Counted from the first letter of the stretch, positions 52,654 through 62,466 are shown. The stretch is DNA of 64,000 nucleotides from Paenibacillus sp. FSL R7-0345 (GCF_038595055.1 NZ_CP152002.1:2896501-2960500); one strand, 5' to 3'. Made by a program: numbers and translations. Notes: generated from the sequence alone by a model not told the origin.

Positions 52654-54887
52654 TCGGTCACGAATTGGGCGGCCGTTACCAAGTCATCGAACGGATCGGG
52701 GCAGGCGGCATGGCGCTTGTATACAGAGCCCATGATATCCTGCTTAACCGGAACGTCGCCATAAAAGTACTGAGGAACCAGTTTGTGCACGATGAGGAGT
52801 TCATCCGCCGCTTCCGGCGCGAGGCGCAGTCAGCTGCATCCTTGTCGCATCCCAACGTGGTCAGCATCTACGATGTAGGCCAGGAAGAGGATGTGCATTA
52901 TATTGTCATGGAATATGTGGAAGGCAAGAACCTGAACGAAATTATCAAAGAACGGGCGCCGTTACAGGTGGACGAAGCAATCCGGATATCATCCCAGATT
53001 TGTGACGCACTGGATCATGCCCACCAGAACCAGATCATCCACCGGGATATCAAGCCTCATAACATTTTGATCGGCCGTAACGGACGGGTTAAGGTAACGG
53101 ATTTCGGAATTGCCCGTGCGGTAACCTCCACAACCATTACCCAGACAGGCTCGGTAGTCGGCTCTGTGCACTATTTTTCACCGGAGCATGCCAAGGGGGT
53201 AACGACCGGGGAGAAATCCGACTTGTATTCGCTCGGTATTGTACTCTACCAGATGTTAACCGGTGTGCTGCCATTTTTGGGCGAAAGTCCGATCAGCGTA
53301 GCGCTTAAGCATCTGCAGGAGGAATTTGAGGAGCCGCGTGTGTTAAATCCGCTGATTCCGCAGAGTGTCGAGAATGTAATCCTGCGTTCCATGCGCAAAA
53401 ATCCGGACGAGCGCTATCAGTCGGCCAAGCAGATGCTCCAAGATCTGGAGACCTGCCTGCTGCCGGAACGGCGCAGTGAAGCCAAAGCATCATTCCATGA
53501 CGAGGATGATGAAGAGCGGACCCGGATTATTCCGGCAATCAAGCCGATCCAGCACACACTGGGCAGCCGCAGCGGCGCCGGGGATGACCGGATGCGCCGG
53601 ATTGAGGATGATGAGGATATTGCGGCTGTGCCGAAAGGCAAGAAGAAATGGGGCATGCCGGCATTATGGGTCGGCTTAACGCTGCTCCTGCTGATTGCAA
53701 TGGGCAGTGTGGCCTGGTATGTCCGGTCCCAGCTGGTTGTAGCAGAAGTAACCGTGCCGAATGTAACCAACCATTCGCTTGAAGACGCTACTGCAATGCT
53801 GGATGAAATCGGGCTGATTGTGGAAAATCCGGTTGTGCAGCAGTACAACCCTAACTTCGACGAGAACATCGTCTGGGAGCAGAACAAGAAGGAAGGCACT
53901 GTGGTCAAGGAAGGCACTCACATTATTCTTACGGTTAGTACGGCCAAGCCAACTTCTAATGTGCCGGCGCTCAAAGGCGGAACTTACGAGGATGCTGTAA
54001 AGGCGCTGGTTGCTGAAGGTGTGGAGCAAAGCCGGATCAGCCCGGACCCGCGGTTCAGTGAAGATTTCCCTGAAGGCCAGGTTATCGGCTCGGAGCCTGC
54101 AGAAGGCAGTGAATATGATCCGGAGACGGCTACATTTGTTGTGTTCGTCAGCAAAGGGCAGGAAAGCAAGCCGATGCCTGATCTGACAAACAAGACGCAG
54201 AATGATGCCAAAGCTATACTGGAAGGCATGGGTCTGGTCCTTGATGAAGTCAGTAAGGATACCAGTTATTCCGTCGAAGAAGGAAAAATTACCAAGCAGT
54301 GGCCTTATGAGCAGGGTGATCTGGTATCCCCTGGCGATAAGATCTCTATTTCCGTGAGTACAGGATACCCGCCGGAAGCACTGAATTATACGTTCAACGT
54401 GCCTGTGGCGCCATCCAGTGAAGGCAAGAAGACCAAGATCCGGATCGTTTATTCCGATGCCCGCAATAACGGCGAGCCGCAGGAATGGGGAACACGCACA
54501 ATCGCCAAGTCCCAGGAGCTGTCTGTAAATCTGGTTCTTGCTCCTAATAAGGACGGTGCCGTCTCCATCTATCAGGACGGTGAATACATCGAAGCTTTTG
54601 AGGTACGCTATTCCGATGCGAAGAATGGTACGGTCCAGCAGCCGGAGCCGCCTGCAACGCAGACGCCGGAGCCTACTGTAGCGCCAACCCAGGCACCTCC
54701 GGATCCGACGATCGAGCCGGAAATTCTGCCGCCGGATTCTCCCGGAGATGAGGAGAATACAGGTGAGGCCGAACAGACGGGATTTCTGACGGAGGAAGCT
54801 GCCCAGGCCAAGCAGGCCGGAAATGCCCACGGTAATGGCAAGGGAAACGGTAATGGCAACAATAAAGATAAGAGCAAAGACCATTAA
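52650..54887 (+). CDS. prkC: PASTA-domain Ser/Thr protein kinase PrkC
   Basis: 745 aa membrane sensor kinase. The Hanks-type kinase domain (about 8-275) has GAGGMALVY, the ATP-binding Lys in VAIKVL, HRDIKPHN and DFGIA. A membrane segment at about 340-365 is followed by three PASTA repeats (to about 575) that bind muropeptides or lipid II. A beta-rich extracellular domain and a Pro/Thr/Glu linker come next. The end is an Asn/Gly/Lys tail. PrkC senses peptidoglycan fragments and promotes spore germination and cell-wall homeostasis. ATG 52650 lies 8 nt after GGAG. Confidence 0.96.
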   Translation: MIGHELGGRYQVIERIGAGGMALVYRAHDILLNRNVAIKVLRNQFVHDEEFIRRFRREAQSAASLSHPNVVSIYDVGQEEDVHYIVMEYVEGKNLNEIIKERAPLQVDEAIRISSQICDALDHAHQNQIIHRDIKPHNILIGRNGRVKVTDFGIARAVTSTTITQTGSVVGSVHYFSPEHAKGVTTGEKSDLYSLGIVLYQMLTGVLPFLGESPISVALKHLQEEFEEPRVLNPLIPQSVENVILRSMRKNPDERYQSAKQMLQDLETCLLPERRSEAKASFHDEDDEERTRIIPAIKPIQHTLGSRSGAGDDRMRRIEDDEDIAAVPKGKKKWGMPALWVGLTLLLLIAMGSVAWYVRSQLVVAEVTVPNVTNHSLEDATAMLDEIGLIVENPVVQQYNPNFDENIVWEQNKKEGTVVKEGTHIILTVSTAKPTSNVPALKGGTYEDAVKALVAEGVEQSRISPDPRFSEDFPEGQVIGSEPAEGSEYDPETATFVVFVSKGQESKPMPDLTNKTQNDAKAILEGMGLVLDEVSKDTSYSVEEGKITKQWPYEQGDLVSPGDKISISVSTGYPPEALNYTFNVPVAPSSEGKKTKIRIVYSDARNNGEPQEWGTRTIAKSQELSVNLVLAPNKDGAVSIYQDGEYIEAFEVRYSDAKNGTVQQPEPPATQTPEPTVAPTQAPPDPTIEPEILPPDSPGDEENTGEAEQTGFLTEEAAQAKQAGNAHGNGKGNGNGNNKDKSKDH

Positions 54888-54941
54888 CTAAGATAAGCTG
54901 CACAGCCTTTCTATACACAAGAAGGCGGTGACAGCAGCAGG

Positions 54942-54972
54942 ATGACCCGGGTTGAATCTACGCTTGGGTCAT
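54942..54972. repeat. Inverted repeat in the prkC-rsgA gap
   Basis: ATGACCC (54942-54948) and GGGTCAT (54966-54972), 17-nt loop, no T-run. Could be an RNA processing site or weak attenuator. The remaining 119-nt gap shows nothing else. Confidence 0.35.
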
Positions 54973-55006
54973 TTGTGCAAAATCCGGAGAGGAAGGCTCA
55001 ATATGT

Positions 55007-55912
55007 ATGCCTGAAGGTATTATTGTTAAAGCGCTGAGCGGTTATTATTATGTGAAGCCGCTGCAGGATGGGAACATCGCGACGGAAGAAGAGGCGGTTC
55101 AGTGCCGGGGACGGGGGATTCTTAAGAAAAAGGGGACTTCACCGCTGGTTGGCGACAGAGTTCTTTATGTTTTGACCGAAAATGGTGAGGGGATGGTTGA
55201 CGAAATCCTGCCCCGGGAATCCGAGCTGATCCGGCCGCCGGTAGCCAATGTCAAGCTGGCTGTGCTGCTGTTCTCGGTTCGTGAGCCGGATATGAATCTG
55301 AATCTGCTGGATAAATTTCTGGTACATATCGAGCATTCCGGTCTGGAGCCGCTGATTGTGCTGACCAAGCAGGATCTGGCTGAGGATGACGGCCAGGCTA
55401 CAGCACAGGTGAAGGAGCTGTATGAAAATATCGGCTATGAGGTATTGGTCACCAGCTCCCTCAACGGCTCCGGCAGCGAAGAACTCCGTACGAGACTTGC
55501 AGGAGTAATCAGTGTGTTCTCAGGACAGTCTGGCGTAGGCAAATCAACGCTCCTGAACCGGCTTGTCCCCAGCCTGGAGCTGGAGACAGGCGAAATCAGC
55601 ATGCGGCTGGGCCGCGGACGCCATACGACCCGCCATGTCGAGCTTATGGATATCGGCGGGGGAGGATTCGTCGCGGATACTCCCGGCTTCAGCCAGCTGG
55701 ACTTTCTGGAGCTGGGAGTAGAGGAGCTGTCAGTCTGCTTCAGGGAGTTCGCCGCCTATGCGGAGAACTGCAAGTTCCGCGGCTGCAGCCATCTGCATGA
55801 ACCGGGCTGCAAGGTTATTGAGGCCTGGCAGGCTGGTGAAATTGCAGACAGCCGTTACGGTCATTACAAGCTGTTTTATAATGAAATGAAGGACAAGAAA
55901 CGGAGGTACTAA
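55007..55912 (+). CDS. rsgA: Ribosome biogenesis GTPase RsgA
   Basis: 301 aa circularly permuted GTPase maturing the 30S subunit. An N-terminal OB fold (1-70) is followed by the permuted G domain (G4 LTKQD, then P-loop GQSGVGKST, then G3 DTPG). The C-terminal zinc knuckle has CKFRGCSHLHEPGC. It is a homologue of B. subtilis CpgA/YloQ. AGGAAGG lies about 11 nt before the ATG. rpe starts 3 nt after its stop. Confidence 0.96.
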   Translation: MPEGIIVKALSGYYYVKPLQDGNIATEEEAVQCRGRGILKKKGTSPLVGDRVLYVLTENGEGMVDEILPRESELIRPPVANVKLAVLLFSVREPDMNLNLLDKFLVHIEHSGLEPLIVLTKQDLAEDDGQATAQVKELYENIGYEVLVTSSLNGSGSEELRTRLAGVISVFSGQSGVGKSTLLNRLVPSLELETGEISMRLGRGRHTTRHVELMDIGGGGFVADTPGFSQLDFLELGVEELSVCFREFAAYAENCKFRGCSHLHEPGCKVIEAWQAGEIADSRYGHYKLFYNEMKDKKRRY

Positions 55913-55915
55913 CTT

Positions 55916-56587
55916 ATGATCTTACTAGCCCCATCCATTCTATCAGCTGATTTTGCCGCCCTCGGAGCAGAAGTTGCCGTTGCAGAGGCCAGCGGCGGAG
56001 ACTGGATACATGTTGATGTGATGGACGGCCATTTTGTGCCGAATATTACACTCGGCCCTCCGATTGTCAAAGCAGTCAAAGCCCATACGTCTTTACCGCT
56101 TGATGTCCATCTGATGATTGAGCATCCGGAACGTTACATTGCCGATTTTGCCGCTGCCGGTGCAGCCGTCATTACTGTACATGCCGAGGCTTGCGTGCAT
56201 CTTCACCGTGTTATCCATCAGATTAAAGAGCTGGGCCTGATGGCCGGCGTGGCTATTAACCCGGGGACACCGGCTTCTGCTGTGCGCGAGGTGCTTGAGG
56301 ATGTAGACATGGTGCTGGTGATGACCGTGAATCCGGGTTTTGGCGGACAGGCGTTTATTCCTAATACACTGCGCAAGATCCGGCAGATCCGTGAGTGGGC
56401 AGGTGAAATCAACCACCATAATCTGCGGATAGAAGTGGACGGCGGGATTGCGGAGAATACAGCCGGACTGGTGGCTGAGGCGGGCGCAGATGTGCTGGTT
56501 GCCGGAAATGCCGTATTTGGACGCCCTGACCGTGCAGCCGCCATACAGGCCATCCGGGAGGCCGCAGAGGCTGGTATCCGTTCATAA
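55916..56587 (+). CDS. rpe: Ribulose-phosphate 3-epimerase
   Basis: 223 aa TIM-barrel enzyme of the pentose phosphate pathway. Active-site motifs are [21 protein letters not shown] (metal His and catalytic Asp), DVHLMI, NPGFGGQ and EVDGGI. CGGAGG precedes the ATG. The thiN gene found after rpe in B. subtilis is absent. A terminator follows. Confidence 0.97.
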   Translation: MILLAPSILSADFAALGAEVAVAEASGGDWIHVDVMDGHFVPNITLGPPIVKAVKAHTSLPLDVHLMIEHPERYIADFAAAGAAVITVHAEACVHLHRVIHQIKELGLMAGVAINPGTPASAVREVLEDVDMVLVMTVNPGFGGQAFIPNTLRKIRQIREWAGEINHHNLRIEVDGGIAENTAGLVAEAGADVLVAGNAVFGRPDRAAAIQAIREAAEAGIRS

Positions 56588-56656
56588 GCCTGCAAGGACA
56601 AGCATTAAGGGGATTAATGGTTTAAGGTATAGGCCAAGTTGTGGCCGCATAAATAT

Positions 56657-56692
56657 GGTTACATGAGCAGAAATCTCATGTAGCCTTTTTTT
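56657..56692 (+). terminator. Terminator of the rsgA-rpe unit
   Basis: GGTTACATGAG (56657-56667) pairs with CTCATGTAGCC (56675-56685), one G-T wobble, then T7. Confidence 0.88.
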
Positions 56693-56791
56693 GTACTTCA
56701 AGGGAGGTCTGCACCTCGTCAGGGTTATATGAGTAATATGAAATCCGGGTAGTCTCCTACCGTACGGCAACAATTGATGGGAGGGTTAATA

Positions 56792-56872
56792 ATGAAATTT
56801 TACACGTTTAAGCTGCCAAGATTTTTGGGAGGTTTTGTTAAAGCGATCTTGAACACTTTTCAAAAGAGCTGA
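56792..56872 (+). CDS. spoVM: SpoVM, 26-residue spore morphogenesis peptide
   Basis: A 26-codon gene that is easily missed. It begins MKFYTFKLPRFLGG and matches B. subtilis SpoVM (26 aa, MKFYTIKLPKFLGG) in length and in the amphipathic helix with Pro9. SpoVM recognises the positive curvature of the forespore surface and anchors SpoIVA for coat and cortex assembly. GGGAGGG lies 6 nt before the ATG. It sits between rpe and rpmB, its conserved location, with terminators on both sides. A mother-cell (SigE) promoter is expected, but I could not identify one with confidence. Confidence 0.95.
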   Translation: MKFYTFKLPRFLGGFVKAILNTFQKS

Positions 56873-56898
56873 GTTTATAACAGAACAGAAAACATGAA

Positions 56899-56932
56899 AA
56901 AAAGCACCTTACGAATGTAAAGGGTGCTTTTT
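56899..56932. terminator. Bidirectional terminator between spoVM and rpmB
   Basis: AAAAAGCACC (56899-56908) pairs with GGTGCTTTTT (56923-56932), 14-nt loop, with A- and T-runs on the flanks. Confidence 0.85.
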
Positions 56933-56978
56933 GCTTCATTCATATGAAAGATCGCTAGATCCTGGAATAATTCCAAGA

Positions 56979-57167
56979 CTAAACGCGTTCAACTTTACCG
57001 GCTTTCAAAGCACGGGTGCTGACATACACGCGTTTCGGTTTGCCGTTCACAAGAATGCGGACCTTCTGAACGTTAACTCCCCAAGAACGACGGTTGCGGT
57101 TGTTAGCGTGAGACACGTGGTTACCGCTGCTCGGCTTCTTGCCAGTTACTGCACATTTGCGGGACAT
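56979..57167 (-). CDS. rpmB: 50S ribosomal protein L28
   Basis: 62 aa, normal Firmicute length. It starts [20 protein letters not shown] and ends [10 protein letters not shown]. Only one Cys is present, so it is the non-zinc form. AAGGAGG lies before the ATG. Transcribed alone on the minus strand, divergent from fakA. Confidence 0.96.
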   Translation of the reverse strand: MSRKCAVTGKKPSSGNHVSHANNRNRRSWGVNVQKVRILVNGKPKRVYVSTRALKAGKVERV

Positions 57168-57215
57168 AGATTACACCTCCTTGTTACTTACACCTGCATA
57201 AAACAATACTTAAAT

Positions 57216-57245
57216 ATAATATCACAGCAAAAATTGCTACGTCAA
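57216..57245 (-). promoter_or_regulatory. rpmB promoter
   Basis: On the minus strand TTGACG (57245-57240) and TATTAT (57221-57216), 18-bp spacer, about 50 nt before rpmB. Confidence 0.6.
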
Positions 57246-57358
57246 CCGATTCAAAAACATTTATTTCTTTTAGCTCTTATAGTACAATATAACTTAGTGC
57301 ATTATGTCCAGTTAATCATAGAATTGATTAGGCATGAAGTTAGGAAGGGGAATTCTCA

Positions 57359-59131
57359 TTGAGTAAGCGTTCTATAAACGGAGCAGATTTTACCGCAATG
57401 GTTCTTGCCGGCGCGGAGAAGCTGCAGCAGCATGCAGAGCACGTCAATTCCTTGAATGTATTTCCGGTACCGGATGGAGATACAGGAACCAATATGAATC
57501 TGACGATGACCGCAGGTGCGAACGAATTGAAAAAGAATAATACCGCCTCGGTCGGTCAATGTGCAGGAGTACTCTCCAAAGGTCTATTGATGGGCGCACG
57601 GGGGAACTCCGGCGTTATTTTGTCACAGCTGTTCAGAGGTCTTGGACGCTATGCCGCCCAATATGATGAGCTGAACACGCAGCAGTTCGCAGCAGCGCTG
57701 CAGACCGGTGTGGATACAGCCTACAAAGCAGTAGTAAAGCCTGTAGAAGGCACCATTCTTACCGTTGCCAAAGAAGCAGCCAGACATGCCGTATATTTTG
57801 CGCGCCGTACTACTGATATTACGGAGCTGATGACGGAAGTGCTGGCCAAAGCCAAAGAAGCGCTGGCTAATACGCCGGAGCTGCTGCCGGTTCTGAAGCA
57901 GGTCGGCGTAGTGGATTCAGGCGGACAGGGGCTTGTCTACATTTATGAAGGATTCCATCAGTATCTGACCAGCGGAAGTGCCGATGTACAGTATACAGCA
58001 CAGGGACAAGCTCCCTCACCTGCCGCAGCGGCACCAGTACTGACCAAGCCGGTGAATGTACCTTCATCTGTACAGTCTTCGGCCCAATCCCAGCTACACA
58101 CGGAAGATATTGAGTTTTTATATGATATGGAATTCTTCATTAACCGTCAGCTTGGCGGTACAGGAGCGAATTTCGATGAAGAAAAATTCCGGAAAGCGTT
58201 GTCAGTAAACGGCGACTCTATTATCGTCATTTCCGATGACGAAACCATTAAAGTTCATGTGCATTCGAAGACTCCGGGTGATGTGCTTAACCTTGCGCTC
58301 CTTTACGGGGAGATCACCCAGATTCATATCCTGAACATGCGTGAGCAGCATCGTGATCTGCTGACGGCAGGAATGGATATTGCGCCGATGCCTGAGCTGT
58401 TTGCCGAAATTCCGAAGGAGCACAGCACGGTGCAGGCACCTGCGGTACCGCCGGCGGATGATCTGGCTCCTTACGGCTTCATCGCTGTATCGTCCGGCGA
58501 CGGCATTTCCGAGATCTTCAAAAGTCTCGGGGTTGATGTCGTGCTGGCCGGCGGCCAGACGATGAATCCGAGTACTGAGGATTTCGTAAATGCGATTTCA
58601 TCGATCTCTGCGAAGCACGTATACCTGCTGCCGAATAACTCTAACATTGTCCTGGCTGCACAGCAGGCCAAGGAGCTGCTTGAAGGTGAACGTGAGGTTA
58701 CTGTCATCCCGAGCAAGAGTATCCCGCAAGGGATAGCTGCTGCTTTCGCCTTCCAGGAGGATGATGCGGTAGATACGAACACCGAAAGTATGCTGGAGGC
58801 GATCTCCCTGGTGAAATCGGGACAGGTCACGAATGCGGTCCGCGATACCGTTATTGAAGAGCTGCAGATCAAATCCGGACAGTTTATCGGAATCTCCAAT
58901 TCGAAGATTGTCGCGGCATCCGATGAGCTGCTGGCGGCAAGCCAGGCTCTGCTTGCTACAATGCTTGTTAATGGTGATGAAATTGTCACAGTGTTGACCG
59001 GCTCAGAAGCGGATGCAGGGGTTACAGAAGCGCTCGGCAACTGGCTGGAGGAAGCTTATCCGCAAGTGGAAGTAGAAGTACATGAAGGCGGGCAGCCGCT
59101 GTACTACTATCTTTTCTCTGTAGAGCCTTAG
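57359..59131 (+). CDS. fakA: Fatty acid kinase catalytic subunit FakA (YloV, DhaL/Dak family)
   Basis: 590 aa. The DhaL-type ATP-binding domain (1-205) has PVPDGDTGTNMNLT and GARGNSGVILSQ. A middle domain (about 235-340) and a C-terminal DegV-like EDD domain follow. FakA phosphorylates fatty acids bound to FakB to make acyl-phosphate for phospholipid synthesis. The next gene encodes a DegV/FakB protein, so substrate carrier and kinase are co-encoded. The start is TTG 57359 after AGGAAGGGG. In B. subtilis yloU precedes yloV; no such gene is present here. Confidence 0.92.
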   Translation: MSKRSINGADFTAMVLAGAEKLQQHAEHVNSLNVFPVPDGDTGTNMNLTMTAGANELKKNNTASVGQCAGVLSKGLLMGARGNSGVILSQLFRGLGRYAAQYDELNTQQFAAALQTGVDTAYKAVVKPVEGTILTVAKEAARHAVYFARRTTDITELMTEVLAKAKEALANTPELLPVLKQVGVVDSGGQGLVYIYEGFHQYLTSGSADVQYTAQGQAPSPAAAAPVLTKPVNVPSSVQSSAQSQLHTEDIEFLYDMEFFINRQLGGTGANFDEEKFRKALSVNGDSIIVISDDETIKVHVHSKTPGDVLNLALLYGEITQIHILNMREQHRDLLTAGMDIAPMPELFAEIPKEHSTVQAPAVPPADDLAPYGFIAVSSGDGISEIFKSLGVDVVLAGGQTMNPSTEDFVNAISSISAKHVYLLPNNSNIVLAAQQAKELLEGEREVTVIPSKSIPQGIAAAFAFQEDDAVDTNTESMLEAISLVKSGQVTNAVRDTVIEELQIKSGQFIGISNSKIVAASDELLAASQALLATMLVNGDEIVTVLTGSEADAGVTEALGNWLEEAYPQVEVEVHEGGQPLYYYLFSVEP

Positions 59132-59160
59132 GTTGATATTATAGTTTGGGGAGGAAATTC

Positions 59161-60021
59161 ATGAATCGTACGGTTATTGTCACAGACAGCACATCAGATA
59201 TCCCGCCGGCACTGGCGGAGGCTTACGGCATTGAGGTTGTGCCGCTCACGCTAATGTTCGGAGAACAGGCTTTCCGGGATAATGTGGATATGACACCGGA
59301 GCAATTCTATGAGCGTCTTCCCCGCTCACAGCAGTTGCCAACCACCTCTCAGCCGTCACCGGTTGAGTATATGAATGTGTACCGCAGCATCATGGAACGT
59401 TATCCGGACAGCCCGGTCCTGTCCTTTCATATTTCATCCGGGCTGAGCGGAACCTACCAGTCTGCAGTGCTTGCCAAGTCGATGCTGGAAGAGGAAGGGG
59501 ACCATATCACTGTAGTGGATTCGCTGTCCGCCTCCTACGGCTTCGGGTTTATGGTAGTTGCTGCCGGCCGGATGGCCGCGGAAGGCAAAGAGCCGGCGGA
59601 AATACTGGAGGCTGTTGAGAAGCTTCGGCAGTCCCGGAAGCTGTACTTTCTGGTTGATACGCTTGAATATCTGCAGAAAGGCGGCAGAATCGGCAAAGCG
59701 TCAGCCATTCTGGGTACGCTGCTGAATATCAAGCCGATTCTGTCCATTGATGCCGAGGGTATTATCTACGCGGTAGAGAAGGTCAGGGGCCGCAAAAAGG
59801 CGGTTGCCCGGATGATCGAGCTGTTCAAGAACGATCTGCCGGGTGTGGACAAAATCAACGTGGCCGTGGGTCATACGGCAGAACCGGCTTACGGCGAAGA
59901 ATTTTTGAATGAGTTGGCCGGCCACTTTACTCTGGAAGAGAAGGTGCTGACCAATATCGGTCCGGTCGTAGGCAGCCATGTCGGCAACGGAACTTTAGCC
60001 GTGTTCATTTGGCCCGCGTAA
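59161..60021 (+). CDS. DegV-family fatty acid-binding protein (FakB)
   Basis: 286 aa, one EDD fold for the whole length. It starts MNRTVIVTDSTSDIP, with TTSQPSPVEY, HISSGLSGTYQSA and the lipid-headgroup region LVDTLEYLQKGGRIGK. FakB proteins hold a single fatty acid and present it to FakA. GGGGAGG lies before ATG 59161. It is 29 nt downstream of fakA and 7 nt upstream of recG, so the three form one unit. B. subtilis has sdaAB-sdaAA in this position instead. Confidence 0.9.
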   Translation: MNRTVIVTDSTSDIPPALAEAYGIEVVPLTLMFGEQAFRDNVDMTPEQFYERLPRSQQLPTTSQPSPVEYMNVYRSIMERYPDSPVLSFHISSGLSGTYQSAVLAKSMLEEEGDHITVVDSLSASYGFGFMVVAAGRMAAEGKEPAEILEAVEKLRQSRKLYFLVDTLEYLQKGGRIGKASAILGTLLNIKPILSIDAEGIIYAVEKVRGRKKAVARMIELFKNDLPGVDKINVAVGHTAEPAYGEEFLNELAGHFTLEEKVLTNIGPVVGSHVGNGTLAVFIWPA

Positions 60022-60028
60022 ATAGGGG

Positions 60029-62086
60029 ATGAATAAGCTGCTATCACTTGATCAAATTGAAGTAAAACAAATAAATGGCGTGAGCGCTCAAAAGCAAAGC
60101 GAGCTTCACGCCTTTGGCATCTTTACTGTTAAGGATCTGCTGGAGTACTATCCGTTCCGTTACGAGGATTTCCGGCCTAAGTCACTAAGCGAGGTTAAGC
60201 ATGGGGATAAAGCTACCCTGATTGCCAAAGTAATCGGAATTCCTGTATTGCAGCGGTACGGTGGGAAATCACGGATCAGCTGCAAAATGGTAGCCGAGCC
60301 GTGGATGTTCACGGCGACCTGGTTTAACCAGCCCTATGTCCGTGATCAGCTGACTGTGGGCCGGGAGATTGTAATCTCCGGCAAATGGGATCAGAAGCGC
60401 AGTCAGATAACAGTATCGAACTACGAGTTCCCTGACCGCGGCGAGGGCAAGACGGGGACACTGCAGCCGGTTTATTCAGTCGGCGGCAAGATTACCCAGA
60501 CCTGGCTGCGCAAGATGATTAATCAGGGGATGCAGCAGTACGGCGAGCTGATTCCGGAAATCCTGCCGCAGGTCATCCTGCGTAAATATGACTTCATGCC
60601 GAGGAAGAAAGCCATAACCACCATCCATCAGCCGGAGGATACCCGGGAAGGGCAACAGGGGCGCCGCCGGATGGTCTATGAGGAGCTATTTCTGTTCCAG
60701 CTGAAAGTTCAGGCCTTCCGAGTGCTGAATCAAGGCAGAATGGACGGAGTGCGGCATACGGTTGATAATGCGACTGTACGCCAGTTCGTGCGCAGCCTGC
60801 CGTTTGAGCTGACCAATGCCCAGAAGCATGTAGAGCTGGAGATCTTGCAGGATATGCGTTCAGCAGCTTGTATGAACCGGCTGCTGCAGGGAGACGTGGG
60901 CTCGGGCAAGACGGTACTTGCCGCTATTGCGCTATATGCTTCGGTTAAATCGGGATTTCAAGGAGCACTGATGGTGCCGACCGAGATACTCGCCGAGCAG
61001 CATATGCGCTCCCTGACGAAAATGCTGGAGCCCTTCGGCATCACGGTCGGACTGCTGACAGGCAGTGTGAACGGCCGTAAACGTAAGGATCTGCTGGCTT
61101 CACTGCAGATGGGAATGATTGATATCGTGGTAGGCACCCATGCCTTAATTCAGGACGACGTGTTCTTCCGCGAGCTTGGCCTGGTTGTGACGGATGAGCA
61201 ACACCGTTTTGGTGTGAACCAGCGCAGCGTACTCCGGCGTAAGGGTTATAATCCGGATGTGCTGACAATGACAGCAACGCCGATACCGCGTACACTGGCC
61301 ATTACAGTATTCGGTGATATGGATGTATCAACGTTGTCGGAGCGCCCGAAAGGGCGCGTGCCGATTACTACCTACTGGGTTAAGCATGATCTGATGGAGC
61401 GCGTGCTGAAGCTGGTCAACCGTGAGGTGGATCAGGGCAGACAGGCCTATCTGATCTGCCCGCTGATAGAGGAATCGGAGAAGCTGGATGTACAGAATGC
61501 GATTGATCTGCATGTCCAGATGTCCCAGGCTTTTCCGGACTACAAAGTCGGGCTGCTGCACGGCCGGATGACCCCGGCGGAGAAGGATGAGGTCATGCGG
61601 GCCTTTTACAGCAATGACATTCAGCTGCTTATTTCTACTACGGTTGTAGAGGTTGGCGTGGATGTTCCGAATGCGACGCTGATGATCATTATGGATGCTG
61701 ACCGCTTTGGATTGTCACAGCTGCACCAGCTGCGCGGCCGGGTTGGACGCGGTCAGCATGCCTCGTATTGCGTGCTGGTGGCTGATCCGAAATCCGAAAT
61801 CGGACGGGAACGGATGACGGCAATGACCGATACCGATGACGGGTTCGAGGTATCACGCCGTGATCTGGAACTGCGCGGTCCGGGTGATTTCTTCGGGACG
61901 AAGCAGAGCGGCCTGCCGGAATTCCGGCTGGCTGACATGACCGCCGATTTCGAGGTGCTTGAGCAGGCGCGCGATGATGCGGCGATGCTGCTGAAGGACA
62001 GCTCCTTCTGGACCTCTGCTGACTATGCGCCGCTGCGCAGCTATCTGCAGGGTGAACAGATATTCCAGGGAGAGATCATTGATTAA
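60029..62086 (+). CDS. recG: ATP-dependent DNA helicase RecG
   Basis: 685 aa, standard length. It remodels stalled forks and Holliday junctions. The N-terminal wedge domain with its OB fold (about 60-145) is followed by Walker A GDVGSGKT (about 290-297), DEQH (about 390-393) and motif VI LRGRVGRGQ. The C-terminal TRG-type sequence with RDLELRGPGDFFGTKQSG is RecG-specific. The start has only an AGGGG touching the ATG, suggesting coupling to the preceding gene. Confidence 0.96.
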   Translation: MNKLLSLDQIEVKQINGVSAQKQSELHAFGIFTVKDLLEYYPFRYEDFRPKSLSEVKHGDKATLIAKVIGIPVLQRYGGKSRISCKMVAEPWMFTATWFNQPYVRDQLTVGREIVISGKWDQKRSQITVSNYEFPDRGEGKTGTLQPVYSVGGKITQTWLRKMINQGMQQYGELIPEILPQVILRKYDFMPRKKAITTIHQPEDTREGQQGRRRMVYEELFLFQLKVQAFRVLNQGRMDGVRHTVDNATVRQFVRSLPFELTNAQKHVELEILQDMRSAACMNRLLQGDVGSGKTVLAAIALYASVKSGFQGALMVPTEILAEQHMRSLTKMLEPFGITVGLLTGSVNGRKRKDLLASLQMGMIDIVVGTHALIQDDVFFRELGLVVTDEQHRFGVNQRSVLRRKGYNPDVLTMTATPIPRTLAITVFGDMDVSTLSERPKGRVPITTYWVKHDLMERVLKLVNREVDQGRQAYLICPLIEESEKLDVQNAIDLHVQMSQAFPDYKVGLLHGRMTPAEKDEVMRAFYSNDIQLLISTTVVEVGVDVPNATLMIIMDADRFGLSQLHQLRGRVGRGQHASYCVLVADPKSEIGRERMTAMTDTDDGFEVSRRDLELRGPGDFFGTKQSGLPEFRLADMTADFEVLEQARDDAAMLLKDSSFWTSADYAPLRSYLQGEQIFQGEIID

Positions 62087-62152
62087 ATAGGCACATGTGG
62101 CGGCCTGCCCTCATATACTGTGAATGATTGGATATGACGGGAGGTGCTGCAT

Positions 62153-62440
62153 GTGGGTTATCAGCAATATGGGATCAGTCCCCAGCTGGTGGAACGCATC
62201 AAGCTGAAGATGAAGAATCCGGCAGTGAAGGAACGGATCAAGAACATGATTAACGGGGTTTCCAAGCAGGAGCTGCAGGATACTGCGGTTGTGCGCAGAC
62301 TTGTGCGCAATGCTTCGGCAGTGCTGAACGAGAAGCTGACCGGTGCCCAGGAAGAACAGATCGTAAAGTTTGTTATTGCCCAGAAGATTGATCCGAACAA
62401 TACCTTTCACCTGATCCGCCTGTGGGGAATGTTCCGCTAA
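62153..62440 (+). CDS. spoVIF: Stage VI sporulation protein F-like protein
   Basis: 95 aa, helical and soluble. It begins MGYQQYGISPQLVERIK and ends FHLIRLWGMFR. I associate it with the SpoVIF (YjcC) family, small mother-cell proteins needed for correct coat assembly. The match is by length, charge pattern and memory of Paenibacillus homologues. GTG 62153 lies 8 nt after GGGAGG; the GTG at 62144 is part of that site. Followed by a bidirectional terminator. Confidence 0.65.
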   Translation: MGYQQYGISPQLVERIKLKMKNPAVKERIKNMINGVSKQELQDTAVVRRLVRNASAVLNEKLTGAQEEQIVKFVIAQKIDPNNTFHLIRLWGMFR

Positions 62441-62466
62441 AGGGGATTAGAAAAGCCGGATTCAAC

